Under the pieces are notes generated by a model. It saw nothing but the letters and a program-made list of their open reading frames with translations. It was not told where the DNA came from and ran no database searches. Shown here one piece after another: positions 21,902-33,500 of a DNA stretch of 64,000 nucleotides; position 1 is the first letter of the stretch, and every line of letters starts with the position of its first letter. The translations under genes and the position numbers were made by a program. The DNA comes from SG8-30 sp963710135 (GTDB taxonomy: Bacteria; Pseudomonadota; Gammaproteobacteria; Steroidobacterales; Steroidobacteraceae), in NCBI GenBank assembly GCA_963710135.1, contig CAVPYY010000002.1:62001-126000 (forward strand), read 5' to 3'.

Positions 21902-24900
21902 TCAGACGGTGATGGCGAGGCCGCGGTAGATGCGCGAACGGTAGCGGCTCTCCTCCGCTTCGACGATCGGCGCCGCCGCCAGCAGCACGGCGTGGGCGAA
22001 GCGACGGTATTCCTCCGCCTGTTCCGCCGCGTCGCGCGGCTCCTCGCTGCGCATGCGCCGCGTCAGGTTCACCTGGTTGACGGGCACACCCGCGTACAGG
22101 CGTTCGTTCTCGACGCCGAGCGTCGCCGTGAAGGCATGCAGGGTGGTCTTCACGAAGTTCGCCATGGCGAACTGCGCCAGCGTGCCGCCGACGGGCACGT
22201 CCGGGGAGACCAGGATCAGGCGCGTACCCTTGAACAGCGACACCTTGCGGCCGACGCGGAAATGGTGGGTCAGGTTGGCCTCCACCAGCGCGGCAAAGCC
22301 CGCGGCGTCGAGGTGATCCCGGCCGTCGATGCCGAACAGCGCATGCGGGATCGGCCCGAACGGCGTGGAAATCACCGCCGCCGGCTTGCCGGCCGTGTGG
22401 AACGCCTGGTCGAGTCCGGCTTCGATGTCGTCGCCCACCGCCAGGTAGCTCATGCGGTCGTGGCCCAGCGCGCGCCCGAGCGCGGTGCGCACCGCCTCGC
22501 CCGCTTCGGCGGTGCGGGTGATCATGACGATGCTGCCCACCTGTGCCTCCGACAGGAACAGTCGCGCCGAGGCGGCCAGCGGCTCGGTCATGTGCTCGCC
22601 GATCAGCCAGATGGTTTCGCCTTCCATGCGCTGCACGCGCTCCTGCTTGGCGCTGCCGAACAGCTCACGCTCGGTGATCGTGCGCTCCTGGTGCAGGCCG
22701 CCGGACGGCTCGAAGGTCTCGCCGGAGATGGCGCGGTCGGCCAGGAAGAACACGGTGGCCAGCGCCACGTCGGTCTCGGTCGGCATGCGTCGCAGGTGCA
22801 GCATGCCGAGCACGCCGTTGCTGATCTTCTCCGCGTCGGCCTCGCAGACGGCCGGATCGATGAACGGCTCCGGGGGTTCTGGCAGGCTCTCGGCCCAGGC
22901 GCTCGGCGCGGGCATGCTCGCCTGCGTCGGTCAGCATGCAGCCGTTGCGCAGCCGGGCCACCAGGCGCAGCGCCATGGCGCGCGTCATCAGGAAGCGAAC
23001 CGAGGAATGCTCCTGCTCGGCATCGCTGTCGCCGTCACCGCCGAACCGGGCGGCGAGCTTGCGCAGCGTCTCGGGCGCGGACGCGGAATGCGCCAGCAGC
23101 CCCACGTCGTTGGCGCCATGGCCTCGAGGATCTCGTCGAGCACCGCGCCAGCCTCCATCGCGCGCAGCACGGCGCCATGCAGCTGGTTGAGCCGCTTGTT
23201 CCCGCGATCAGCTTGCCGCGCCGCGCGAACAGACCCGCGCTTGCCGTCCTTGCCCTTGAGGCGCTCGCCCTCGACCGGCCCCGGCGCGATCGCATTGATC
23301 TGGATCTCCGGACCGACGAAGCGCGCCAGGTTCTCGACCAGCGCGCGCTGCCCCGCCTTGGACACGGCGTAGTCGGCGCGGTTCGGATAGGGCACCGCGA
23401 TGTACTTCTCGCCGCCGAAGTAGGAGCTGACGTTGAGGATGTAGCCGGAGCCCTGCGCCTTCATCAGCGGCACGATCTTCTCGATCAGCGAGTAGTTGGA
23501 GACCAGGTTGGCATTCAGGGTGGCGCGCCAGGCGTCCGGGTCCATGTCGACGACCATCTGCTCGGCGCCCGCGACGCCGGCGTTGTTGACCAGGTAGTCG
23601 ACGCGCCCGAAGGCCTTCAGCGTGTCGTCGAGCGCGTGCGCCAGCGCGGCCTCGTCAGCCACGTCGACGTCGGCCAGGACCTGCACGCGGTCCTGCGGCT
23701 GGTAGTAGCCGATGTCCTCCAGCTCGCGACGATGCGCGTCGCGCGTGCTGCTCGAGCGCGGTCGCGCCGCGTGCGGTCATCATCACCCGCGCGCCGCCGA
23801 TCGCCAGCAGTCGCGCCAGCTGCCCACCGATGCCGGCCGAGCCGCCGGTGATCAGCACGCACCTTGCCGAGGTGCAGCCCCATCAGCGTTCTCGATCCAG
23901 CCGAGCACCGGCGCGCTGCGAGCCGGTGGCCTCGCACGATGCTCAGCGGCACATAGAGGTTGATCTGCGGGATGCGGCGCTTCAGTGAACAGCAGCCGCG
24001 CCGCCTGGCCGGCGGCGAACGGCAGCGCCTCCGGCCTCGGGGTTGGCCCAGCGCATCATCTGGTTGGACCACTCCGCGACGGCGCGGTCGCCGGCACGGC
24101 GTCTGCATCTCGCTTTCGTCGCGCCAGACGCGACATCAGTTCCTCGATCGCCGCGCGCAGGATGTCGGCGTAGACGTTGCCGGCGCCGTCGTCGCCGTTG
24201 GAAATGAACACGACGCGCGGCGCGCGCGCAGTTCCGGCGCCGTGGCCTTCCAGAAGCGCGTTGAGCTCGCGCGCGACGCGACATCGCGCCGCACAGCTCG
24301 TCGTCGAGGAAGTTGTCGACGTCGCGTATCGCTGACCTCGGCGAAGCGGCCGCGGAAGCGCCAGGCGCCGTAGGCCGGCAGGACGATCGCGCCGTGCAGC
24401 GGCACCGTCGGCCTGGATGCCTTGGCGCGCGAGGCGGACAGCACATCCGCCAGCGTGCCGGCGCGGCTGCGGTCGAACAGCACCGGGTCGATGCGCGCGA
24501 TCGTGGCCTGTCGCGTCCGAGCGCGCTCCTGCGCGGCGCTGACGCCCTCTTCCGAGCCGAGTCCGAGCAGCACGTCCGCGCCGCACCGCGGCCTGCACGC
24601 GGGCCATGTCCAGCGCGTCGGCGACCTGGTCGCCGGCGGCCACCAGCACGCGTGGCGCCGCTGCCGTCCACCGTGCGCAGCTCCGGGCGGGACACGCAGG
24701 TCGAGCGCGACTCCTGCCGCACCTGCATGCCGTGCGTGACCTCGAAGTCGTGCGCCGTTGAAGGCGCGCCGACTCGTCGCTGCCGAGGAACACGATCGTG
24801 TTGGCGACGTCGTCGATGCGTGGGGAAGGTCTGCGCCGGCTCGCCGTCCGGCTCGGACGCGCCAGGGCCATGGTGCCGAAGAACTCCTTCGCGGTGGTGC

Positions 24901-25624
24901 CCGGCTCGACGTTCTGCAGCCGTCCATGGCGGCGAAGACGGTGCGGATGCGCTCGCTCTCGATCGGCCCCGGGAACACGATGTTGACGCGGATGCCGCGC
25001 GGCCCGAGCTGCAGCGCCAGCTGGCGCGAGAACGTGTTCAGCGCCGCCTTCGGTACGACGTAGGCGCGCGCGGCCGTAGTAGTGCGTGCGCGAGAAGATG
25101 GTCGAGACGTTGATGATCGTGCGACCCGGACTTCATGTGCGGCGCCGCCGCGCGGCACATGTTCCAGGTCATGCCGAACAGGTTGCGCGATCGCGTCGCG
25201 CACGGTCTCGGTGTCGTTGGCGCCGCCGGCGCGCAGCGCCTCGAGCTTCCTCACGCGTCAGCGGCACCTCGCCGCAGCGGCTGCTTCGGGCCGGCCGAGC
25301 CGGCGTTGTTGACCAGCATGTCGATGCTGCCCGTACTTCTCGATGACCTTCTCGATGCCCAGGCGCGCCTGGCCGGGATCCGCGCCGTCGAACGGCACGG
25401 ATGAAGCGCGCTCGCCGGCGGTGCGGCCGATCTGCTTCTGGATCGCGGCCAGCGTGTCGTCGAGCTTCTTGCGGTTGCGCCCGACCATGACGACGTGCGC
25501 GCCTTCCTCGAGGTAGCGGCGCACCAGGTCTCGCCGATGTTGCCCGCCGGCGCCGGTGATCAGCGCCACCTTGCCGGCCAGCCGTCCCGTCTTCGCGCCG
25601 AGTGCGCCGCTTCGGTCGGTCCAT
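21902..25624 (-). CDS. mcr: Bifunctional malonyl-CoA reductase (frameshifted as given)
   Basis: Converts malonyl-CoA to malonate semialdehyde and then 3-hydroxypropionate with two NADPH. The span is about 1240 codons, close to the 1219 residues of the Chloroflexus enzyme. Two SDR halves are visible. The N-half has TGRLAGKVALITG, then VVPKAALNTFSRQLALQLG and FPGPIESERIRTVF. The C-half has LITGGSAGIGGQLARLLA, YPNRADYAVSKAGQRAL (Tyr and Lys catalytic) and INAIAPGPVEGERL. It ends NQVNLTRRMRSEEPRD and IYRGLAITV, a close match to the Chloroflexus C-terminus as I remember it. 21902-22915 reads cleanly; from about 22915 to 25620 the frame shifts many times, mostly through single extra bases. The start at 25624 needs one base removed to join the frame. 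Follows propionyl-CoA synthase directly. Confidence 0.92.
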
Positions 25625-28600
25625 GGCTGTCGTCTTCCGCCGCCGCCTCTGCGCCGCCCAGGCCTCGATAGAGCTCGTCGCGGCTGCGCAGTCCCGTGCC
25701 GGGCAGCGCGTGGTTGACGACGTAGTTGGCGCCGGCGTGCGGTTGTCCCACATCGCCTGGTGCGCCTCGGGCAGCTCCGTCCCAGGGCACGACGGTGGGC
25801 GCGGTCACCTCGAGCTGGCCGGCGGCGATCATCTCGTTCATCCGCGTGACTTCGTAGGCGTTGCAGAGGTGCGTGCCGAGGATGGTGGCGGTCGGCATGC
25901 AGGATGCGACGCTGGCGCATCCAGACCTGCGGCGCGTAGAAGGTGTAGCGTCGTCCGGCGCAGCTCCTCGCAGTACACCACGCGGCCGGTGAACGGCTTC
26001 ACCAGCGAGGTGCTGACCGCCGAGCGCGTCGTGCCCGGCGCGCTCGATCGACCAGGTCGGGAGCGCCGCGCGGGTTGTCGCGGCTGCGCAGCAGCTTGCC
26101 GACCGCCGCGCCGAAGGGCTTCATGGTGCGGTCCTGGATAGCTCGCGCACCGCCTCCTTGAACGCCGCCGATATCGCGCTTGGCGTCGGGCAGCGGCGGC
26201 ATGGTCGTCCGGCCAGTCGAAGTCCGCCGCCGTCGCGGCGGCGCGATGTCCTCGAGCGACACCACGCCCGCGCACCGCATCGCCGAAGCCGAGCGACTGC
26301 ACGAACTCGCGCTGCGCGTCGGTGGCGGTCGCCACGACCAGCGCGCGCGCCGCGCGGCGCGCACCGCCTCGATCGCCTCCAGGCCGACCGGGTCGAGCAG
26401 TCGCTCGCGCGCGCGCAGGCTCCCGGCGCCGTAGTACAGCAGCACCGCCTCGCCGGCGCGCAGCCGGCGCGGCGCAGCATCTCCTCCGGGCTGGCGCTGC
26501 CGCGCTTGCCGACGAAGGTGAAGTGGTAGCCGGTGGACGCGCCGTAGAAGGTCAGCGTGCCGCCGTCGGCCAGCAGCTGGAATGAGCGCGGGAAGGACTG
26601 CTCGCCGGCGTGCGAGACGACGTAGTCGGCCAGCTTGCCGCCGTGCTGCTCGCGGAACGCCGCAGCAGATCGGCTCGCCGGCGCGCCTCCCAGGCGGCGA
26701 CCTCGGCCGGTTCGTCGGGCACCGGCGTGAAGCAGCCTGCAGCCCAGCGCGGATCGCTTGCGGTTGATCGCGCCCACTGCGCCGTGACCGCGCGACGAAG
26801 TCGGCCGCGCTTCGGGCTCGACACGCAGCCCGGTGACCGGCACAGCCCGTCGCGCAGCGCCGCTCTTCAGCGCCTCGAGCCCGGTGCCGGTCGCGGCGCC
26901 TTCGACGAACATCGTGCGACCACCGGCTCGATCTGCAGCGTGGTGAACAGGGCGCGCACGATGGTGCCGAGATTGAGGACGTACGAGCCCGCCGCCTCCA
27001 GCGTGAGATCGGGCGGCACCGGGTGCAGCTGCGGCGCCTGCACCAGCAGGAACTGCTGGTGGCTGCCGGTGTCGCGTCTCGTAGCCCTGGATGCGAGAAG
27101 CCGGCGTACATCGGATCGCGCCCGGCGAGCGGCGAGAGCAGGTCGCTCTGGCCGGAGTAGATGGTGACCAGGTCGCCGACCGCGCAGCGCGCCCTTCGCC
27201 GCGGCGCTTCGCTGCCGAGCGCGGCCACCAGCCCGACGCCGCCCGAGCCGGTGACCTGCACGTCGCGATCGTGGTATCGAAGGGCGATACCGGAATGCCG
27301 GTGATCGCCCAGATGTCGTTGAAGTTCACCTCGGAGGCCAGCACGTAGACCAGCGCTTCGTTGGGCCCGGGGCTCGGCACGGGGACGACCAGCTCGCTGC
27401 TCGACGTCGCGCGGCTCACCGTGCGCGGCGCACCGGTCGCCGGGATCGCGCGACGACGCCGCAGTGCCGTACTGCCAGGCCGGGATCGGCGTGAAGCCCC
27501 GGGAAGAACGGCGCTGCCGACCGGCAGCAGTTCGCCGCGCGCCTCGAGTGCCGGCCGGTCACGCTCGGCGACCAGCGATCACGCCGCGCCGCGTGGGCAG
27601 CGGCGCGCTCGCTTGTCGAAGAACGCGCGGATGCCGGCCTTGCCGCCGTCGGGATCGACCACCGCCTCGGCGAACAGCCGCGCCTCGCGCGCGAGGCCCG
27701 CCGGCAGTCCCTGCGTCCAGCCGGTGCGCACCGCATCGAGCATGCGCGCGGCACGTCGCACCGCGACCCACGCGCTTCGGCCTGTCGAGAGCAGGCGCTG
27801 CACTGCCGGGGTCCTGCAATGCCGTCGTCGAGGTCGATCCGGGCCGGCGCCGCGCCAGGCCGCGGTCCGGCCGCGGCGCTCGGCAAAGGCGCTGGCCGAG
27901 CGGCGCCGTCCTCACCGTCGCGCGCACGTACTCGCGCGACCAGGCGCCGGGCGAGCGCGACCACGTCCTGCGGCGTCGCTGGCGACTGCTCGTCGCAGCA
28001 CGCCCAGTCGGCCGCGCCTGCGTCGCGCGTCGATGCTGCGCCCGCCGAGGATCGATTTCCAGCGCATCGCACCAGCGGCCGTCGGTGCCGCCGCGATCGG
28101 CCAGCAGACGCGGCAGGCGCTGGGTGCCGCCATAGCCGGGCAGCAGGTTGAGGCGGATCTCGGGCTGGCCGAACAGCGCGCCGTGGCTCGGCGATGCCGC
28201 ACATGGCACGCCAGGGCGAACTCCATGCCGCCGCCCAGCGCCACGCCGTTGATGGCGGCGATCGCACGGCTTGTTCATGCGCTCGATCTTGCGGAACGCC
28301 AGGTGCGCGTTGTTGGGCAGCGGGAAGCGCCTCGTCCAGGCGTGTGCACGTCCTCCAGCAGCTGGCGGATGTCGGCGCCGGCCACGAAGGACGCCGTGCC
28401 CTGCGCCGGTGAACACCACGGCCGCCACGTCGTCGCGCCGCGACGAGGTGCTCGACCACGACGTGTCAGCTCGTCGAGCGCGCGCTCGTTCAGCGCGTTG
28501 ACCGGCGGGTTGGTGACCGTGACCAGCGCCACGCGGCCGTGCCGGGCGCGACCGCGTGGTACTGCACGCGGAAGTAGCGGTAGTCGCTCGAAGATCCGCT

Positions 28601-31272
28601 GTTCGTCGCGCGACGCGCTGGCGCGACTGCCAGTCGTCGATCGCCTGCGCGCAGCTCGGGGATCGCCTCCGGGTTGCGCAGCGTCGAGGTGTCGCCGACG
28701 TCCGCGCCTTCCACCAGCGCGCGCACCATGCGGCGCATGTACTTGCCGCTGCGCGTCTCGGGGAACTGCGCGACCTCGATGAAATCCTCCGGCACCGCGA
28801 CCGCGCCCTTTTCCTGGCGCACCAGTTCGATCAGGCGCCGCCGGTCGTCCGCGGTCAGCGCGCGGCCGGGGGCCGGCTTCACGAAGGCCAGCGGCGTCAG
28901 CCCCTTCTCGCGGTGCGGCGCGCCCACCACGATCACGTTGCCGACCGGCGAGTCCGGGTCGAGCTGCTTGTCGCGCAGGATCGCGCCCTCGATCTCCTCG
29001 GTGCCCATGCGGTGGCCCGAGACGTTGATGACGTCGTCGCTGCGCCCGTGCAGCGAGAAGCCGCCGTCGGCATGCGCGACCGCGAAGTCGCCCTGGGTGT
29101 AGGCCGAGCGTGCCCTTCCAGCGGCTCCAGTAGGTCCTGGCGTAGCGCTGCGAAGTCGCCCTCCAGCCCGGCGCCACGCGGGCACCGTCGACGGCGAAAG
29201 CCTGCGGCATCGCCCCAGATCGTGCGCGCCAGGTAGGGGTAGGGCGCCGCGATGACGATCTCGCCCTTCTCGTCGCGCCCCGGCACGGCCGTCGCGTCGG
29301 CACGCGACCCTCGCCGTCGGGCTGCGCCGTCGGCGACCCACACGTCGCCCATCGATCCAGGGCAGCGGATAGGTGTGCGCATCGGCGCGCAGCGGGAAGT
29401 CGCCGTTGCCGTAGAAGTGCGTCCAGACGATGCCGCCGTGCTCGGTGGCCCAGTAGGAGTTGATGTACCAGGGCGTGACCAGCTCCATGCCGAACTGCTG
29501 CACCGATGGGCGAGGTGGGCTCGGCGCAGAAGGTCGCCACGCGCAGCGAGCGCATGGTCGTAGCGCGCGCACGTCCGCGGCGTTCTCCGGGTCGGTCATC
29601 ACCGTCTTGAGGAACGTCACGCCGGCCTTGAAGATCGTCACGCCGTAGCGCTCGATGATCGACGGCGAAGCGGCCCGCGCTGCGGGAACACGGGCGCGCC
29701 CTCGGCGAGCACGCTGGTCACGCGCGTGGTGAGCGCTGCGCACGATCATGTAGCTCTGGCCGGTGATCCAGCCCGGATCGGCCACCACGTAGATCACGTC
29801 GCCCGGGCGCGCGTCGAACGCCACGCTGCATCGTGTGCGCGATGCCGGCGACGTAGCCGCCGTGCACGTGCACCACGCCCTTGGGCTTGCCGGTGGAGCC
29901 CGAGGTGTAGATGAAGAACAGCGGGAACTCGGCGTCGAGCGGCAGCGGCGGCACGCTCGCCCACAGCGCGCGCGACGAACTCGCGGTCGGGCAGCGCGAG
30001 CAGCTCGGCCTGCAGCGCCTCGGGCCGGCATCGGCCTGTGCCCGAGCGGCGCGCCGGACTTGCGGGCATTGGCGTGCAGCTCGGCGAGCGCCGCGTTGGT
30101 CAGCTCATGGGCCCAGAGGTCGCGCCCGGCGCGCCACGCCAGGTCGGCCTGCGCCGTGTGGCGCACCACGACCACGCGCCTCGACGCGCGGCGGCGTGGT
30201 GACCAGCGCGCGAGGCGATGGCGGTGCGCACGCGGCTGGCGTCGGCGCGTCGAGCACCCCGGCTCGGCGAGCGACGTCCAGCGCACCGCCCACGCCGCGC
30301 ATCACGTCGCGAGCGCTCCACGGTGATCTCGCCGGCGACCGCTTCGCCGGCGGCCTCGAGAATCGCCTCGCGCCACCTGCGGCCGCGGGGATGTCGAGAG
30401 CGGGCGACGTCGTCGAGCGCATCGGCCACGCGGGCCACGGCCACGTCCGCCGGCACGTAGTCGTCGAGCGCCGGGTCGGTGTAGACCGTCCTTGAAGGGG
30501 ACGATCTGCGCGTTGCGGAAGCCGCCGTCGGCGGTGATCACGACGCGCGCCCCGGCGTCGTGGATGCGGTCTGACAGCGTCTTGTCGGAGAAGCCGCCGA
30601 ACACCGGCGTGTAGACGATGCCCAGGCGCTTGGCCGCCTCGGTCCAGTAGATCTGCGCCGGGATGTTCGGCAGGTTGAGCGCGATGCGGTCGCCGGCCGA
30701 CAGAGCCCGAGCGCGCGCAGCGCCGAGCGCGCACTTGGCGACTTCCAGCAGCAGCCGCTTGCGGCTGATGACGCGACGACACCACCGGCCCGCCGCGCCC
30801 GCCGTCGCGCGACTGGTCCCAGCGGTCGCCCTCGAAGATGAGCGCCGCCTCGTCGCCGTGACCGGCGAGCACGTGGCGGTCGAGCTCGTTGAAGCCGGCG
30901 TTGGTGCAGGCCGCCGGAGAACCAGCGGTAGAAGGGCGCCTCGCTGTCGTCGAAGGCACGATCCCAGGGCTCGTGCTGCTCCGGGTAGTCCGCCGCGACG
31001 GCCTCGCCGCTGCGTGCGTCGAAGCCGCGCCAGCCACCGCTCGCGTCGTCGAAGGTGATCCAGGCGCCGTGGGCGCCGACGTCCGGGTCGAACCAGTGCA
31101 GTTCGCGTTTCGCGACCGCCCCGTGAAACCCGCCGGGATCCTTGCGGCAGGCGGCGTTGGCGGCCTGCCAGTCCGCGGCGGTGCGCAGCGTGTTCACCTC
31201 GGCGGTGGGAGGCGTGACCGCAACCGGTCCCCTCGCCACCGTGCGCGGCGCTTCTCTAGGTTTCGTCGCCAT
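25625..31272 (-). CDS. pcs: Propionyl-CoA synthase, trifunctional fusion (frameshifted as given)
   Basis: Converts 3-hydroxypropionate to propionyl-CoA using ATP, CoA and NADPH in one polypeptide. Three domains occur in the known order. First an acyl-CoA synthetase (31272 to about 28600) with AMP-binding loop YTSGSTGKPKGVVH near 29880-29920, TPWYINSYWATEHGG, INVSGHRMGTEEIEGA and the acyl-adenylate Lys in SGKYMRRM (28743-28745). Then an enoyl-CoA hydratase (about 28550-27550) with INGVALGGGMEFALACH and NLLPGYGGTQRLPRLL. Last a medium-chain reductase (about 27400-25650) with EVNFNDIWAITGIPVSPFD, GDLVTIYSGQSDLLSP and GANYVVNHALPG. The span of about 1880 codons fits the roughly 1800-residue family. 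The start at 31272 has GGGGAG close upstream. Dozens of frame changes occur; the exact stop cannot be fixed and 25625 is approximate. Confidence 0.88.
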
Positions 31273-31355
31273 CGATCTCCCCGGACAGGCTCGACTCCCG
31301 CCCCGTACGCTACCAGACCGCACGACGGTGCGGCCAAGCAGGTGACGGGTCCCAG

Positions 31356-31393
31356 ACACTACCGGGCCATTGTTGCATCGCAAAACAATGGCC
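31356..31393 (-). promoter_or_regulatory. Inverted repeat and possible promoter before propionyl-CoA synthase
   Basis: GGCCATTGTT at 31365-31374 and AACAATGGCC at 31384-31393 are perfect 10-base inverted repeats with a 9-base centre. Read leftwards, TTGCGA (31378-31383) and TAGTGT (31356-31361) with a 16-base spacer could be -35 and -10 elements, placing the repeat over the promoter about 90 bases before the start codon at 31272. It lies in the 217-base gap between the ABC operon and the 3-hydroxypropionate genes. Regulator unknown. Confidence 0.4.
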
Positions 31394-31489
31394 GCCAGTC
31401 CGGAAGGATGGCGGAGAATCAGCAGGCGAGCGGAAATTTCGTCCCAATTCAGGGCCTTGGGACTGGCCCAGGCGGTGGGCGGGAGCGGA

Positions 31490-32470
31490 CTAGAGGTCGA
31501 AGTGGCAGGCAACCGCGTGCGCGGCGCGGCCGCTGCCGGCCACGGTGCGCAGCGGCGGCAGCTGCTCGCGGCAGATCGCCTGGACGTGCGCGCAGCGCGT
31601 CTGGAACGGGCATCCCGGCGGTGGATCGATGGGTGAGGGCACCTCGCCGCTCAGGATCTGGCGCTGGCGCGACCGGCCGGGAACGGGCTGCGGAATGGCC
31701 GAGATCAGCGCGCGGGTGTAGGGGTGCCGCGGATGGTGATGGACCTCGTCGCCATCGCCGGTCTCGACGATGTGGCCGAGATACATGATCGCCACCCGGT
31801 CGGAGACGTGTTTCACCACCGCCAGGTCGTGGGCGATGAACAGGTAGCTGAGCTGGAGTCGTTCCTGCAGGTCGAGCAGCAGGTTCAGCACCTGGCTCTG
31901 GATCGAGACGTCGAGCGCCGAGACCGGCTCGTCGCAGATGATCAGCTTGGGATTGAGCGCAATGGCGCGCGCGATGCCGATGCGCTGGCGCTGCCCGCCG
32001 GAGAACTCGAAGGGAAACCGGTCGATCGCCGAGGGCTGCAGGCCGACGATCTTCAGCAGTTCGAGCACCTTGTCGCGCCGCGAGGCGTCATCGCCGATGC
32101 CGTGGATGATGAACGGCTCCTCCAGCATGCTGCCCACGGTGAGGCGCGAGTTGAGCGATTCGGCCGGATCCTGGAAGATCATCTGGATCTCCCGCCGGAA
32201 CGGCTTGAGCGCGCGCACGCTCAGGCCGGCGAGATCGGTGCCCTCGAAGCGGATGCGTCCGCCGGTCGGCTTGAGCAGCCGCACCACGGACTTGCCGAGC
32301 GTGGACTTGCCGCAGCCGGACTCGCCGACGAGCCCCAGCGTCTCGCCCGGCCAGATCGACAGCGACACGCCGTCGACCGCCTTGCACTGCGCGCGGGCGC
32401 GCAGGAACACGCCGCCGCGCACCGGGAAGTAGATGCGCAGGTCCTCGATCTCGAGCAGCGGCGCGGTCAT
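31490..32470 (-). CDS. Peptide ABC transporter ATPase (OppF-like)
   Basis: 326 residues, unbroken. Walker A is GESGCGKST, the signature is FSGGQRQR, Walker B is LIICDEP, followed by the C-terminal oligopeptide/dipeptide extension with CPFQTRCAHVQAICRE. It powers uptake of peptides through the two permeases encoded upstream. The ATG overlaps the stop of the partner ATPase by 4 bases. Last gene of the five-gene transporter operon. The substrate may be murein or other peptides, as for Yej-type systems, but that is inference. Confidence 0.92.
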   Translation of the reverse strand: MTAPLLEIEDLRIYFPVRGGVFLRARAQCKAVDGVSLSIWPGETLGLVGESGCGKSTLGKSVVRLLKPTGGRIRFEGTDLAGLSVRALKPFRREIQMIFQDPAESLNSRLTVGSMLEEPFIIHGIGDDASRRDKVLELLKIVGLQPSAIDRFPFEFSGGQRQRIGIARAIALNPKLIICDEPVSALDVSIQSQVLNLLLDLQERLQLSYLFIAHDLAVVKHVSDRVAIMYLGHIVETGDGDEVHHHPRHPYTRALISAIPQPVPGRSRQRQILSGEVPSPIDPPPGCPFQTRCAHVQAICREQLPPLRTVAGSGRAAHAVACHFDL

Positions 32471-33500
32471 GTCACGGGCTCCGCCCAGGCAGGGAGTTCA
32501 CGCCAGCGATGGCAGCTGACGCGATGGCTCGCCTGCACCGCTTCCAGCGGCGGCGCCGTGCTGGTGCAGCGATCCTGGCGGTGCGGGCAACGATTGTTGA
32601 AGCGGCAGCCGGCCGGCAGGTCCTTCAGCCCCGGCACCATGCCCTCGATGGTCCGGAGGCGCGATCTTGCGCGGATATTCGAGACGCGGAATGGATTCCA
32701 GCAGTCCGCGGGTGTAGGGGTGCGCAGGGCGGTGGAACACCTCCGCCGCGGAACCCTGCTCGACGACGCGCCCGGCGTACATCACCAGCACGTCGTCGCA
32801 GGTTTCGGCGATCACGCCGAGGTCGTGGGTGATCAGGATGATGGACATGCCCATCTCCTCCTGCAGCGACTTCATCAGCTCGAGGATCTGCGCCTGGATG
32901 GTGACGTCGAGCGCCGTGGTCGGCTCGTCGGCGATGACCAGCGCCGGTTTGCAGGCGAGCGCCATGGCGATCACCACGCGCTGGCGCATGCCGCCCGACA
33001 GCTGGTGCGGATATTCGCTGACGCGGATCTCCGGCGAGGGAATGCCGACTTTCTTCGAGCACCTCGATCGAGCGTTTCGAGCGCCGTGCGCGGCGTCACG
33101 TCCTGGTGCAGTCAGGAAGGTCTCGCTGAGCTGCCGGCCGATGCGGTGCACGGGGTTGAGCGCCGTCATCGGCTCCTGGAAGATCATGCCGATCTGGCCG
33201 CCGCGCACCTTGTGCATGGGTCTCGTCTGGCACGGTGACCAGGTCCTGGCCGCGAAACAGTACGCGGCCGCCGACGATGCGTCCCATGGGCCGCGGCAGC
33301 AGGCGCATGATCGACAGGGCGGTGACGCTCTTGCCGCAGCCGGATTCGCCGACGATGCCGAGCGTCTGGCCCGCGCGCACCTGGAAGCTGACGCCGTCCA
33401 CCGCGCGCACCCGGCCCGCCTCGGTGTCGAACTCGACCGCGAGATCCTCGACCTCGAGCAGGATCTCGCCGCGACCGCTACTGGTCGCGATACTGGTCAT
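32467..33500 (-). CDS. Peptide ABC transporter ATPase (OppD-like), frame breaks
   Basis: About 345 codons. Walker A GESGCGKS, Q-loop MIFQEPMTALNP, signature LSGGMRQR and Walker B LVIADEPTTALD are all present but in different frames. Breaks lie near 33223, 33110, 33060 and 32660, each bridged by conserved sequence. The start at 33500 lies inside the last codons of the binding-protein gene (23-base overlap). The C-terminus ends CHRWRELPAWAEPVT and overlaps the OppF start. In E. coli YejF the two ATPases are fused; here they are separate adjacent genes. Confidence 0.87.

Noticed and set aside
21902..25624. Ordinary fatty-acid or polyketide ketoreductases, or separate small SDR genes
   Set aside because: The two SDR halves lie in one collinear span and the C-terminal residues match malonyl-CoA reductase outside the SDR core.
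25625..31272. Separate acetyl-CoA synthetase, enoyl-CoA hydratase and crotonyl-CoA reductase genes
   Set aside because: The three domains follow without intergenic space or ribosome sites in the known order of propionyl-CoA synthase, and the total length fits the fusion. Frame breaks occur inside domains, not between them.
22915..31272. Programmed frameshifting or an exotic genetic code
   Set aside because: The breaks are too many, of both signs, and without a common slippery motif; sequence error is simpler.
21902..31272. A complete autotrophic 3-hydroxypropionate bicycle
   Set aside because: No malyl-CoA lyase, mesaconyl-CoA transferase or carboxylase genes are in the window, so only the malonyl-CoA to propionyl-CoA part is supported.
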